Shown here one piece after another: positions 19,218 to 28,140 of a stretch of 64,000 bases of DNA. The stretch comes from Tatumella saanichensis. GTDB taxonomy: Bacteria; Pseudomonadota; Gammaproteobacteria; Enterobacterales; Enterobacteriaceae. The stretch lies in the NCBI RefSeq assembly GCF_000439375.1, contig NZ_ATMI01000004.1:62001-126000 (forward strand), read 5' to 3'. The stretch's first letter is position 1, and each line of letters opens with the position of its first letter. The position numbers and the translations under genes are program-made. The notes under the pieces were generated by a model. It saw only the letters and a program-made list of their open reading frames with translations, searched no databases and was not told the origin of the DNA.

Positions 19218-20153
19218 TCAGTCATCCTCCTGCTGAGAGGCGAGCTGCGACAATGCCCGCCGATATTGCCTAGCAGAAGAGAAGCCCGCCGCCATGGCCG
19301 CTTTCTCTACCCCTTCGCCCTGCTGCAATCGCTGCCGGACAAGGGCCACTCTCAGTTGCCGATGAAAATAACCAACGCTGATCCCCAGATGCTGGGTAAA
19401 CAATCGTGTCAAATGGCGGCTGCTGACATGTACCTGCCTAGCCAACTCAGCCAGCGGCCAGGATTGTTGTGGCTGCTGACTGATCAGGTCCTGGGCGCGA
19501 TGCAGGGCAGGATGCAGATGATTACGGTATCTCAACCAAGGAGAGAGTTGTGGATCATCGCCGGAACGGCGGAACCACACCACCATTTCTCTGGCAACAC
19601 TCAACGCTTGCTGCGGGCCACAAAAACGATTAATCAGATGCAGTGAAAGGTCAATACCGGTGGTGATCCCGGCACTGCTCCAGATACCGTTATCTTCCAC
19701 AAAGATACGATTCGCCAGCACGTTGGCCCTTGGGGCGCAGGCCTGCAATCGCGCGATCACCTGATGATGAGTGGTACAGGCAATGCCGTCCAGTAGCCCC
19801 GCCTGTGCGGCCAGTAAGGCTCCGGCACAGATACAGACTAGGGTGATCTGCCGCTGGCGGATAGCCTGCTGCTGGCGAACCAGCCACGCTCTGGCAACCT
19901 GCGCCTGCGGGGTAGACAGTTGCTGTGCAGAGTTCTCCAACCCTGGAATAATCAGGATACTGCCTACTGGCAACACATCCGGTAGCGGTAAAATTCCGCT
20001 AAGTGTCATCTGCGTCGAACTGAGCACGCTCTCCTCGGGGCCGATATAATGTAATCGAGTCCCACTACCCACCAGACGGAGCGTCTCCGCCGGGCCAGTA
20101 ATATCCAGCGCCATCACACCCGGCAAGGTCAGAAACCAGACAGAAAGTGTCAT
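19218..20153 (-). CDS. GlxA-type AraC family regulator with DJ-1/PfpI domain
   Basis: 311 residues. The N-terminal 190 residues are a DJ-1/PfpI (class I amidotransferase-like) domain (ALDITGPAETLRL, ILIIPGLEN, VCICAGALLAAQAGLLDG), with the nucleophile-elbow cysteine in CAGA. The C-terminal 100 residues are an AraC HTH pair (PLAELARQVHVSSRHLTRLFTQHLG and KAAMAAGFSSARQYRRA). Such regulators often control small-molecule amidase or arginine/glyoxylate genes. It follows the cysteine hydrolase gene by 30 bp on the same strand and is probably co-transcribed with it; the target is unknown. Confidence 0.87.
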   Translation of the reverse strand: MTLSVWFLTLPGVMALDITGPAETLRLVGSGTRLHYIGPEESVLSSTQMTLSGILPLPDVLPVGSILIIPGLENSAQQLSTPQAQVARAWLVRQQQAIRQRQITLVCICAGALLAAQAGLLDGIACTTHHQVIARLQACAPRANVLANRIFVEDNGIWSSAGITTGIDLSLHLINRFCGPQQALSVAREMVVWFRRSGDDPQLSPWLRYRNHLHPALHRAQDLISQQPQQSWPLAELARQVHVSSRHLTRLFTQHLGISVGYFHRQLRVALVRQRLQQGEGVEKAAMAAGFSSARQYRRALSQLASQQEDD

Positions 20154-20183
20154 CCACAGGTGCCCTTAATAGATAGAATGAGG

Positions 20184-20729
20184 TTAACGCGAAGTCTCCA
20201 GCCGTTGTAGGCACTCTTCCACCGTACAGACCGTCGCAAAACGACCGTTGAGCACCATTTCCGTATGCCACCTCAACGTCTCCGCAGAACAACAGACCCC
20301 CTGCCAGTTCATGGCAAAGGTCAGCATCGCCTCAGAAACAAACAGCACCTTAAAGCCAAGGTCACTGGCCACCCTAGCGGTCGTTTCACAACATTGTTCG
20401 GTACGCAGACCACTGATGATCAATTGTTCCGTGTTGTGATCCCGTAACCACTCTAGCAGCGAAGAGTCTGTCAGGGCATTATGCACCCTTTTTCGCACCG
20501 TCACTGCCGCGTCATGGTTGAGAAAGGACATCCTTTTCACCCAACCAGAGGCCGGATCAAACGCCCCTGTCGACTCGTGGAATACGTCCACCACCGGGAT
20601 CCCACGTTCGATACAGCCGCTAATTAATTGCGAGATACTGTGTTTAAACTGCGGGAAATCTTGCTCAGTCCAGTACTCTCTGTGTAAAAACGAGTCCTGA
20701 ACATCGATCACGACTAACGCACTCTTCAT
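20184..20729 (-). CDS. Isochorismatase-family cysteine hydrolase
   Basis: 181 residues, nicotinamidase/isochorismatase fold. Visible: ALVVIDVQDSFL with the catalytic Asp, the Lys of VRKRVHNALTDSSL, and the nucleophile cysteine in SGLRTEQCCETTARVASDLGF; the usual T-x-x-C-V motif is changed to EQCCE. The substrate cannot be told; relatives hydrolyse amides such as nicotinamide, ureidoacrylate or carbamoyl compounds. GGAGAG precedes ATG 20729. First gene of a likely two-gene unit with the GlxA-type regulator. Confidence 0.85.
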   Translation of the reverse strand: MKSALVVIDVQDSFLHREYWTEQDFPQFKHSISQLISGCIERGIPVVDVFHESTGAFDPASGWVKRMSFLNHDAAVTVRKRVHNALTDSSLLEWLRDHNTEQLIISGLRTEQCCETTARVASDLGFKVLFVSEAMLTFAMNWQGVCCSAETLRWHTEMVLNGRFATVCTVEECLQRLETSR

Positions 20730-20843
20730 TATTGTCTCTCCATCTACGAGGGGTGAAGACTCAGTATCGCGGAGCAGAAAGCGTCAGAGAATGCCAATTC
20801 AGGACAGGTCACTGCCTGGGACAGACCAGATCGACCATTGCCG

Positions 20844-21308
20844 TTATGGATGGATAAACGTTGGCACGTAGCTGACGGGGAAATTCACCGAACGGGCAAT
20901 AAAACAGACCTCATGGATACGATCATGGAGCGCCAACGCCAGTGCTAAATCAGTATCTGGTGGTACGGTGATCAACGGCTGCAAGGTGGCCGATAAAAAG
21001 CGCCCAGCACCGCCCTTCAGGACTTCGCCAGTTCCTTGCGGACTGTCCTGATAGGCCAACACGGTAATACCAGCTTCCGACGCCAAGTGGAGATACCAAA
21101 GCATATGGCAGGCAGACAGTGACGACAGCAATAAATCCTCCGGATTCATTTTTCCACTGTCACCGCCAAGCAGAGGATCATTGGAACAGTGGATCACTGC
21201 TTTACCGGGCACGGCGATATCCCAAGTTCGGTCATAGGCGCGATAGGAAGAGGTACCGCTACCGCGGTTTCCGGTCCAAGCAATGGTGGCTGAGTAGGTA
21301 TGTTGCAT
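20844..21308 (-). CDS. OsmC/Ohr family protein
   Basis: 154 residues from ATG 21308, which has GGAG six bases upstream; an in-frame start 18 codons earlier lacks a ribosome site. OsmC fold: YSATIAWTGNRGSGT at the start, NPEDLLLSSLSACHMLWYLHLASEAG with the first redox cysteine and HEVCFIARSVNFPVS with the second. Members reduce organic or fatty-acid hydroperoxides through the cysteine pair. It is closer to the stand-alone OsmC group than to Ohr by eye. Single gene, divergent from yghA across a 490-bp gap. Confidence 0.85.
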   Translation of the reverse strand: MQHTYSATIAWTGNRGSGTSSYRAYDRTWDIAVPGKAVIHCSNDPLLGGDSGKMNPEDLLLSSLSACHMLWYLHLASEAGITVLAYQDSPQGTGEVLKGGAGRFLSATLQPLITVPPDTDLALALALHDRIHEVCFIARSVNFPVSYVPTFIHP

Positions 21309-21798
21309 AGGTTGCTCCGCTGTGGCTGGCATCCGTTGATGCCGAGAAGACAAGTCTGCCATATCGGTTCGTGCGACACTGTCATATTCCTGCGCTTAAT
21401 CGACCTCTCTCACTGCTGTAGAGGCATTTAGGATGGCAGAAAATGTTTCCGGATATTAAATTTTCCTATGTTTCACAAAAGGCCGTGAAGAATTTGTACA
21501 TATTCATTCTTAAATTATCTCCGGTTTACCCCACCTGAAAGCAGTAAACAATAAGATAACCAGTATTTAACATCCTAATTTATAAAGAGTAATAAAGCTG
21601 CCCTGGATGCTGCCCTGTCGAACCTTAACTGATACGCGTAACATTTGAGCAGAATTTACCAGTTAGACAAGCCCAATGTCGCTTCTATACTTAAAGTGTT
21701 CTGAAGAAAACTAGCCGATAAATCACCGCAATGTCAGCCTGAAATACGGCGATTTCAACGACGATTTATCAACTTGGCGAACTTAAATGGAGGAAATT
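21309..21798. other. Divergent intergenic region OsmC gene / yghA
   Basis: 490 bp between divergent starts, A+T-rich at 21440-21600. Apart from the sigma-S-like promoter at 21663-21694 I see no open frame or strong repeat. Confidence 0.5.
21663..21694 (+). promoter_or_regulatory. Sigma-S-type promoter of yghA
   Basis: CTATACTTAA at 21685-21694 is a perfect match to the extended -10 consensus preferred by RpoS. TTAGAC lies 17 bp upstream at 21663-21668 as a weak -35. Transcription would start near 21700, giving a leader of about 100 bases. RpoS dependence is inferred from the motif. Confidence 0.65.
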
Positions 21799-22674
21799 AT
21801 GGTTCAGAAGACAACAATTCATGCTCAGTCACAGACCTTACCTGGCAGCGATGAAAAACTGGAGCCAGCAGCGATTTTTATCCGTGATGATTACAAAGGC
21901 AGCGATAAGCTGGCGGGTAAAGTGGCACTGGTAACCGGGGGTGACAGTGGTATCGGACGTTCAGTAGTACAACATTTTGCCCGTGAAGGTGCGGATATTG
22001 CGTTTACCTATCTTCCTGACAGTGAAGAAGAAGCGCAAGATGCGAAAATTGCGCAGCAACTGGCTGAAAAAGAAGGCCGTAAATGTGTGGCCTATCCGGT
22101 GGATCTGCGCAGTGCCGACAGCTGCCGCGACCTGATTGATAAAGTGGTCAAAGAGTTCGGTAAACTCAATATCCTTGTCAACAATGCCGGCACCCAATAC
22201 CCGAACGAAGATATCACTACCCTCAGTGATGAGCAGTGGTTGAACACGTTTGACGTCAATATTCATCCGGTGTTCTTCCTAAGCAAAGCTGCCCTGCCGC
22301 ATCTGAAAGAAGATGATTGCATCATCAATACCACCTCGGTAAATGCCTATATCGGACCGCAAATCCTGCTGGATTATACCGCCACCAAAGGGGCGATTGT
22401 CAGCTTTACCCGTGCACTGTCTAACCAGATTGCCGCAAAAGGTATCCGTGTCAACGCCGTGGCCCCAGGTCCGGTATGGACACCGCTGCAGCCGGCGACC
22501 CTGGGACATCACAACCCGCAATGGCTGGAAGATTTCGGCCACGAAACACCGATGGGTCGCGCCGGTCAGCCTTCTGAACTGGGTCCCGTTTACGTGTTCC
22601 TGGCAAGTCTCGACTCGTCTTTTATCAGCGGTCAGGTTCTGCACCCTAACGGTGGGACCATGGTCGGCGGTTAA
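21799..22674 (+). CDS. yghA: YghA, NADP-dependent short-chain oxidoreductase
   Basis: 291 residues (E. coli YghA has 294). Classical SDR with an N-terminal extension typical of the YghA/YhdF group: cofactor motif TGGDSGIGRSV near residue 55, NNAG, the catalytic Ser of INTTSVNAY, the YTATKGA Tyr-Lys pair and the VAPGPVWTPLQP loop. It reduces carbonyl compounds such as isatin or aldehydes with NAD(P)H; the natural substrate is not settled. ATG 21799 follows GGAGG. It leads a two-gene unit with the AGE-family gene 120 bp downstream, behind a sigma-S-like promoter. Confidence 0.93.
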   Translation: MVQKTTIHAQSQTLPGSDEKLEPAAIFIRDDYKGSDKLAGKVALVTGGDSGIGRSVVQHFAREGADIAFTYLPDSEEEAQDAKIAQQLAEKEGRKCVAYPVDLRSADSCRDLIDKVVKEFGKLNILVNNAGTQYPNEDITTLSDEQWLNTFDVNIHPVFFLSKAALPHLKEDDCIINTTSVNAYIGPQILLDYTATKGAIVSFTRALSNQIAAKGIRVNAVAPGPVWTPLQPATLGHHNPQWLEDFGHETPMGRAGQPSELGPVYVFLASLDSSFISGQVLHPNGGTMVGG

Positions 22675-22793
22675 TTCCGCACCCTGTCTTTCCGTGCCGG
22701 CAGCGTCCGCCGCTGGCACGCTCTTACGCTAAGTATGATTTGTGGCTGCCGCTGACCCGGCGGCGGCCTGCTGCCCCGGATACAGAGGTGACT

Positions 22794-24047
22794 ATGTTAT
22801 TTAAACATCTGACCAAAAGCTGGCTGAGTATGCCTTACCATCATGACTGGCTAGAAAAAGAGAGCCGCCGTCTGATGGCATTTTACCGCAACTCCAAACA
22901 CCCGAAAGGCGGATTTGCCGCGCTGGATATCCACGGCGAGTTACCGGAGGATGCGGAACCAGAATCCATGTTGACCGCCCGCATGACTCACTGTTTTTCA
23001 ATCGCCACCTTACAGGGTGAACCCGGCTCCGGTGACCTGGCTCAATGGGGGATTGATGCCCTGCTCGGCGTGCTGCGTGATAAAGAGTACGGTGGCTGGC
23101 TGGACGGCATCCCAGAGCAAACCCCGGATGGCCGTAAGCAGGCTTATTTACATGTTTTTGTCACCCTGGCCGCCCTCAGTGCTAGCTTGGCGGGTATTGA
23201 TGGCTCGGAAGAACTGCTGGCTGAAGCCACGGAGATTATGGAAAACCGCTTCTGGTCAGACGAAGAAGGTCGTCTCAAAGAGAGTTTCAGCCGCCAGTGG
23301 GAAGATTGCGAAGCCTATCGCGGCGGTAACAGCAATATGCACGCCACCGAGATGTTTGTGCAATTGGCGGATGTGACCGGTGAAAAGAAATGGCGTGACC
23401 GTGCCCTGTCGATTGTTACCCATATCATCCATAAACATGCCCGTGCCAATGATTATCTCCTGGCCGAACATTTCGATGAGAACTGGCAGGAATGGCATGA
23501 CTATAACAAAGACAAACCAACCGATGACTTCCGCCCTTACGGTGTGACCCCGGGCCATGCCTGTGAATGGGCGCGGTTGTTACTGCACCTCGAAGCGGCG
23601 CTGCTGCGTAACGGCGAGCAGACCCCGGACTGGTTGCTGACTGACTCGGAAGGCCTGTTTAAAACCGGCTTAAAATATGGCTGGTATGTCGACGGTGAAC
23701 CGGGGCTAGTTTATACCCACGACTGGGATAAAAAACCAGTGACCAACAACCGTCTGCACTGGACCGTCGCCGAAAGCTGCAGTACCGCAGCCAGCCTGCT
23801 GAAACGTACCGGTAATCCGCTGTATGAGAGCTGGTACCGCACACTGTGGGATTATATTGCTAACTCTCTGATCGATACCAAAAACGGCAGCTGGTGGCAC
23901 GAACTGGACGAGCACAATAACCCGTCTTCAGTGGTCTGGTCCGGTAAACCGGATATCTACCATGCTTGGCAGTTAACCCTGAATGCCCGTCTGCCGCTGG
24001 CACCGACCCTTGGTACCGCCGTCAAACAGGGTTTGGATCGCATGTAG
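22794..24047 (+). CDS. AGE-family sugar epimerase/isomerase (YihS-like)
   Basis: 417 residues, N-acylglucosamine 2-epimerase (alpha/alpha-barrel) superfamily. Motifs seen: RMTHCFSIA, EYGGWLDG, EAYRGGNSNMHATEMF, the GVTPGHACEWARLLLHL helix with a catalytic His, and GKPDIYHAWQ with the second His near the C-terminus, all aligned with E. coli YihS. YihS interconverts mannose, fructose and sulfoquinovose-type sugars; the present substrate is unknown, and no sulfoquinovose genes surround it. ATG 22794 follows GAGGTG. Probably co-transcribed with yghA. Confidence 0.88.
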   Translation: MLFKHLTKSWLSMPYHHDWLEKESRRLMAFYRNSKHPKGGFAALDIHGELPEDAEPESMLTARMTHCFSIATLQGEPGSGDLAQWGIDALLGVLRDKEYGGWLDGIPEQTPDGRKQAYLHVFVTLAALSASLAGIDGSEELLAEATEIMENRFWSDEEGRLKESFSRQWEDCEAYRGGNSNMHATEMFVQLADVTGEKKWRDRALSIVTHIIHKHARANDYLLAEHFDENWQEWHDYNKDKPTDDFRPYGVTPGHACEWARLLLHLEAALLRNGEQTPDWLLTDSEGLFKTGLKYGWYVDGEPGLVYTHDWDKKPVTNNRLHWTVAESCSTAASLLKRTGNPLYESWYRTLWDYIANSLIDTKNGSWWHELDEHNNPSSVVWSGKPDIYHAWQLTLNARLPLAPTLGTAVKQGLDRM

Positions 24048-24051
24048 TCAA

Positions 24052-24075
24052 AAATCCCCGGCATGCCGGGGATTT
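24052..24075. terminator. Bidirectional terminator between AGE gene and yehS
   Basis: AAATCCCCGG-CATG-CCGGGGATTT, a perfect 10-bp stem in the 32-bp gap between convergent genes, with A/T ends suitable for termination in both directions. Confidence 0.8.
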
Positions 24076-24079
24076 CCTA

Positions 24080-24550
24080 TTATTTCTTCGCCTTACGTAC
24101 GCGCTCAGCCAAACCCTTAAGGATATACCGCAGCACCTGATCGCCGCACTCACGGTAATTCTTGTGTCCTTCTTTACGGAAAAAAGCACTCAGTTCGTTT
24201 TCGGACATCGCAAAATCTACGGATTTAAGGATCTCCTGCAGATCCTCTGTTTTCAGCTCGAACGCAACTCGCAGCTTTTTCAGCATCACATTATTCGTGA
24301 CACGCTTTTCTGCTTCTGGAGCCGGAAAACGTGGATCCCGTCCACGGCGATAAAAAATTAGCCCATTCAGGAAGCGCGCCATCACGAAATCGTTACAAGG
24401 GAGATAGCCCGGTTCACCTTCTTTGGTCAGGTAGCCGTTCATTTCCTGCAGGCTGACTTCAGCGCCACCGGAAATCAGGATTTCCAGCATTTTTTCATCA
24501 CGCAGATCGAGCATATAGCGAACACTGCGTAAAACATCATTGTGCATCAT
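24080..24550 (-). CDS. yehS: YehS, DUF1456 family protein
   Basis: 156 residues, as in E. coli YehS. Two tandem DUF1456 repeats are visible: the first around DVLRSVRYMLDLRDEKMLEIL with NDFVMARFLNGLIFYRRGRD, the second around NNVMLKKLRVAFELKTEDLQEIL with ECGDQVLRYILKGLA. All-helical small protein of unknown function. Two consecutive ATGs (24550 and 24547) are possible starts. Convergent with the AGE-family gene. Confidence 0.9.
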   Translation of the reverse strand: MMHNDVLRSVRYMLDLRDEKMLEILISGGAEVSLQEMNGYLTKEGEPGYLPCNDFVMARFLNGLIFYRRGRDPRFPAPEAEKRVTNNVMLKKLRVAFELKTEDLQEILKSVDFAMSENELSAFFRKEGHKNYRECGDQVLRYILKGLAERVRKAKK

Positions 24551-24888
24551 GGTTGGGTCTTTCCCGGAAGCCGGGTGCGCAATGCGCCCGCTTACTGTTA
24601 GTGTATTTACGGGGCATTATACAAGCATGGCGGTAGGAGTCGCCTATCCGTGGCAAAAAATTACCTCACCAAGACGGGTTTGACCCTATCATAGGAAGAA
24701 GAGTCGACTACCACCTTGTTAGCAAGGGTTTCACCGTTAGCTTACGAACCAAGGGCTTTATTGACTGCTAGCATCACTTCACTGGCCAGCAGTTCGATGC
24801 AACCGGCCACTTTCGCATAAGGCAACCCGTCGATAACCCGGCGGCTATGCTATTCTGGCCACTGTCGATGCCCGTTCTGGAGAAAAAC
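24551..24888. other. Intergenic region yehS / mmuM
   Basis: 338 bp between divergent starts. It contains a 33-codon minus-strand stretch (24742-24849) that reads like protein (DGLPYAKVAGCIELLASEVM) but has no good start codon; see findings. No clear promoter or terminator was picked out. Confidence 0.4.
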
Positions 24889-25833
24889 ATGTTAAGTGCC
24901 AATCCGTTAACCCCTCTGTTGCGTCAGCAGCCTTTTCTGGTCCTGGACGGCAGTATGGCTGGCGAGCTGGAAAATCAGGGCGGGCCACTCTGCAACAGTC
25001 TGTGGTCAGCACAGCGGCTGATGGACGAGCCGCAGCAAATTGAACAGGCACATTACGCCTATTTTAATGCTGGTGCGCAATGCACCCTAACTGCTAGCTA
25101 TCAGGCGACGTTGCCGGGGTTTGCAGCACAAGGGATCACCACTGTTGACGCTGAAGCGCTGATCCGTGATAGCGTGACGCTGGCCGCCAATGCCCGCCAC
25201 CGCTACCTGAGTGAACATCCACAGGCTGGCCCGCTGCTGATTGCGGGATCGGTAGGACCTTATGGTGCATTTTTGGCTGACGGCTCGGAATATCGTGGCG
25301 ATTATCAACTGACCGACCAGGCGTATCAGGCGTTTCACCTGCCGCGCATCAGAGCATTGATAGAGGCAGGCGCCGATTTGCTGGCCTGCGAGACACTGCC
25401 TTGTTTCGACGAAATCCGTGCACTGGCCGAACTGCTTAGCCACTTCCCACGCACACATGCTTGGTTTTCCTTTACCCTGCGCGATGCACAGCATTTGAGT
25501 GACGGAACCCCGCTCACTGAGGTGATCACGCTGCTGGAATGCTACCCACAGGTGATCGCGGTGGGCGTCAACTGTGTGGCACCGTCATTAGCCACTGAGG
25601 CGTTACGCCATCTGCACTCTCTGACTTGGCTGCAACTGGTGGTCTACCCAAACCGAGGGGGGCATTATGATGCGGCCGCTAAAACTTGGCAATTTGAAGA
25701 GACGGAACTGACTGACCCTATGGCCGACCTCGACGCTTGGCTGGCAGCCGGGGCGAAGCTGATTGGTGGATGCTGCCGCACCCACCCCGTAGATATCACC
25801 CGACTTCGCCAGCGGCGGGATCAGGCAGTGTGA
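24889..25833 (+). CDS. mmuM: Homocysteine S-methyltransferase
   Basis: 314 residues, pfam S-methyl_trans TIM barrel. The zinc ligands are the Cys of VIAVGVNCVAPS and the Cys pair of KLIGGCCRTHPVDI; LDGSMAGELENQG at the start and YQATLPGF fit the MmuM group. It transfers a methyl group from S-methylmethionine to homocysteine, giving two methionines. In E. coli it is paired with the permease MmuP; no MmuP is here. S-methylmethionine is a plant metabolite, in keeping with a plant-associated lifestyle. ATG 24889 has GGAG five bases upstream. Its end overlaps the convergent transporter gene by 13 bp. Confidence 0.92.
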   Translation: MLSANPLTPLLRQQPFLVLDGSMAGELENQGGPLCNSLWSAQRLMDEPQQIEQAHYAYFNAGAQCTLTASYQATLPGFAAQGITTVDAEALIRDSVTLAANARHRYLSEHPQAGPLLIAGSVGPYGAFLADGSEYRGDYQLTDQAYQAFHLPRIRALIEAGADLLACETLPCFDEIRALAELLSHFPRTHAWFSFTLRDAQHLSDGTPLTEVITLLECYPQVIAVGVNCVAPSLATEALRHLHSLTWLQLVVYPNRGGHYDAAAKTWQFEETELTDPMADLDAWLAAGAKLIGGCCRTHPVDITRLRQRRDQAV

Positions 25834-27089
25834 CGGCGTAGAAAACGCTGACGTAACGGTTTCAGAGCCAGTAAGGCAAGGATTGCGGTCAGTACGTCTA
25901 AGCTGATAGCGCTGGTAAACACTGGCATCCAGCTATGGGTGTGCTGATAAAGTAACGCTGCCAGCGGGCCGCCGGCGATAGAGCCGATCCCCTGCGACAT
26001 ATATAAACAGCCGTAGTTAGTTGTCGCGTGACGTGACCCAAAGGTATCGGTTAACGTCGCCGGGAACAGCGAAAAAATCTCGCCCCACCCCAGAAACACC
26101 ACTCCGGACAGCAATACAAACAATACCGCATCATGCCGACACATCAGCCACAATGTCATGGCCACGGCTTCCAAGGCAAAAGCAATAAACATCGTCTGCT
26201 CACGACCAAACTTATCCGAGATAAAGCCGAACAACGGGCGAGTCAGTCCGTTGGTAAAGCGATCAATGGTCAGCGCCAGCGGTAACGCCGCCATGCCCAT
26301 AACCACCACATCACTGATACCAAAATCTCGGGCAAACACCGCCATCTGCGACGTCACCATCAGACCGGAGGTCGCCATGCAGGTCATCATAAAAAACATC
26401 AGCCAAAACAGCGGCTCGCGTAACATTTCCAACGCTTTAAACTGCAGCTGATCGCCAGGAGCAACGGTCTTTTGCCGGGCCAGCGCCTGGGGAGCACGTT
26501 TCAGTCCTTGGCTGGCCAGCAGCCCTACCCCCGCAAAGATCAGTCCGAATACCGTTAGGGTAAAATTGAGTCCATGGGTCTGCAGAGTCATCGATACCGG
26601 AAAGGTGGTGACTATGGCGCCCATACCGTAACCTGCCGCCACCATACCGGCGGCAAAACCGCGACGCTCAGGAAACCATTGCACCACTAGCCCGACCACT
26701 CCGACATAGACAATGCCGGTGCCTAAACCACCGACACAGCCGTACACCAGATACAGCATCGTCAGGCTATGCACCTGCGCCGTCAGTACCCAGCTGAAAC
26801 CGGATAATAATGTGCCAATGGCAATCAGACGCTTAGCACCGAAGTAGTCGATCAGTTTTCCTTGAAAGGGGGAAAAGAAAGTTTGCAGGATAATCAGCAG
26901 GGAGAAGGTCACCTGTAATTGCGGTAAGCCGACAGAAAACTGTGACATCATTGGCCGTGTCAGTAGCGTCCACACATATTGTGGGCTGGAAATCGCCGCC
27001 ATACATAATAATCCGTAGCCCAGTTGTTTCCATTTTTCTTTGGTGTGAGGCTGAGAAAGCTCTGCCAGTTCTGCTGCTTGTGTGCTCAT
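25821..27089 (-). CDS. OFA-family MFS transporter (oxalate/formate antiporter-like)
   Basis: 422 residues with about 12 membrane helices. MFS signatures for this group: GKLIDYFGAKR in the 2-3 loop, GGLGTGIVYVGVVGLVVQWFPERRGFAAGM in helices 4-5, and RPLFGFISDKFGREQ in the 8-9 loop. The family includes OxlT (oxalate/formate exchange) and YhjX (pyruvate-induced); this one is closer to OxlT by eye, but no oxalate-catabolic genes lie nearby, so the substrate is open. ATG 27089 follows GGAG at seven bases; the frame runs 40 codons further upstream without support. Confidence 0.85.
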   Translation of the reverse strand: MSTQAAELAELSQPHTKEKWKQLGYGLLCMAAISSPQYVWTLLTRPMMSQFSVGLPQLQVTFSLLIILQTFFSPFQGKLIDYFGAKRLIAIGTLLSGFSWVLTAQVHSLTMLYLVYGCVGGLGTGIVYVGVVGLVVQWFPERRGFAAGMVAAGYGMGAIVTTFPVSMTLQTHGLNFTLTVFGLIFAGVGLLASQGLKRAPQALARQKTVAPGDQLQFKALEMLREPLFWLMFFMMTCMATSGLMVTSQMAVFARDFGISDVVVMGMAALPLALTIDRFTNGLTRPLFGFISDKFGREQTMFIAFALEAVAMTLWLMCRHDAVLFVLLSGVVFLGWGEIFSLFPATLTDTFGSRHATTNYGCLYMSQGIGSIAGGPLAALLYQHTHSWMPVFTSAISLDVLTAILALLALKPLRQRFLRRHTA

Positions 27090-27319
27090 GTGCCACTCCG
27101 CTATGGTTCTATTTCTCTCCATAGCAGCAACATCTGTGCCATATCTCTGAAAGGCCACAATCCCGCACGCAGGCGCAATCAGCTTCTGCACAGAGCCAGC
27201 AATTTGCACCCTAATGGTGCTTAAAGGGTGAAATAAGTGTCACAGCAGGCTTTTTCAGAAAAAAAGGATCCACTGAAGATAAACGAGAAACGGCAGTTTC
27301 AGGATAACGGAAGGTAAAT

Positions 27320-27344
27320 GGTGACGGACCGACAGCCCGTCACC
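27320..27344 (-). terminator. Stem-loop after the iron ABC genes
   Basis: GGTGACGG and CCGTCACC form an 8-bp stem with a nine-base loop, ten bases after the ATPase stop. On the minus strand it is followed only by ATTTAC, so a weak terminator. Confidence 0.5.
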
Positions 27345-27354
27345 GTCTAAAAAC

Positions 27355-28140
27355 TTATAATGCGCCGCTGACTAAACCATCGATATGCACTTGCGGCACT
27401 CCCAATGAGCACATCTCAATACGGCCGCGGACTCCGTACACTTCAGCCAGACTTTCTGGGGTGATCACCTCTGCAGGCGCACCGCTGGCAACAATATGTC
27501 CGGCTTTCATCATCACCACATGGTCACTGTGACGCAGGGCAATATTGATATCGTGCAGCACCACTACGGTCACCATATTTCGGGCCTGGGTCTCTTTCCG
27601 TACCAGGCTCATCACATGGTACTGATAGTTGAGATCCAAAGCACTCAGGGGTTCATCCAGTAACAGCAGAGATGGATTGCGTACTAATGATTGCGCCAAC
27701 CCCACCATCTGTTTCTGACCGCCAGAAAGCTCATCCATATAACGCAGTGCTAGCGGGGCAATCCCCACTTCATCCAACAGTTGTAGGATACGCTCCGGCG
27801 AAACGTCCGCGCCATGCTGTCCAGTCGCGCGGGCAGACACCAGCACCGACTCCAGCACCTGCAAATGAATACCGGAAGGCAGACTCTGTGGCAGGTAGAC
27901 GACTTTATCACCGCGCTCCGACAATGACAGTTGATTGAGGTTTTTATCGTCCAGCCAGATTTCACCACGGGAGCGGTTCAGACCCGCCAGAGCCCTCAGC
28001 AACGTGGATTTACCGCAGCCATTCGGGCCAAGTAGTACCGTCACTTTACCGCGCGGGATCGCATCCAAGTTCAACTGAGTAATTACCGGATGGCGGCGGT
28101 AACCGGTGGTCAGGTCGCGGATTGTCAGGGAGTGACTCAT
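27355..28140 (-). CDS. Iron/siderophore ABC transporter ATP-binding protein (FecE-like)
   Basis: 261 residues, ABC ATPase of the vitamin B12/siderophore type. Walker A GPNGCGKST near residue 39, signature LSGGQKQM, Walker B LLLLDEPLSALD and the H-loop VLHDINIALRHSD are all complete. It powers the permease encoded directly upstream; the two genes overlap by four bases (ATGA), so translation is coupled. With the Fur-like boxes in the divergent promoter region the complex most likely imports a ferric siderophore, but the ligand is not identifiable. Confidence 0.9.
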   Translation of the reverse strand: MSHSLTIRDLTTGYRRHPVITQLNLDAIPRGKVTVLLGPNGCGKSTLLRALAGLNRSRGEIWLDDKNLNQLSLSERGDKVVYLPQSLPSGIHLQVLESVLVSARATGQHGADVSPERILQLLDEVGIAPLALRYMDELSGGQKQMVGLAQSLVRNPSLLLLDEPLSALDLNYQYHVMSLVRKETQARNMVTVVVLHDINIALRHSDHVVMMKAGHIVASGAPAEVITPESLAEVYGVRGRIEMCSLGVPQVHIDGLVSGAL

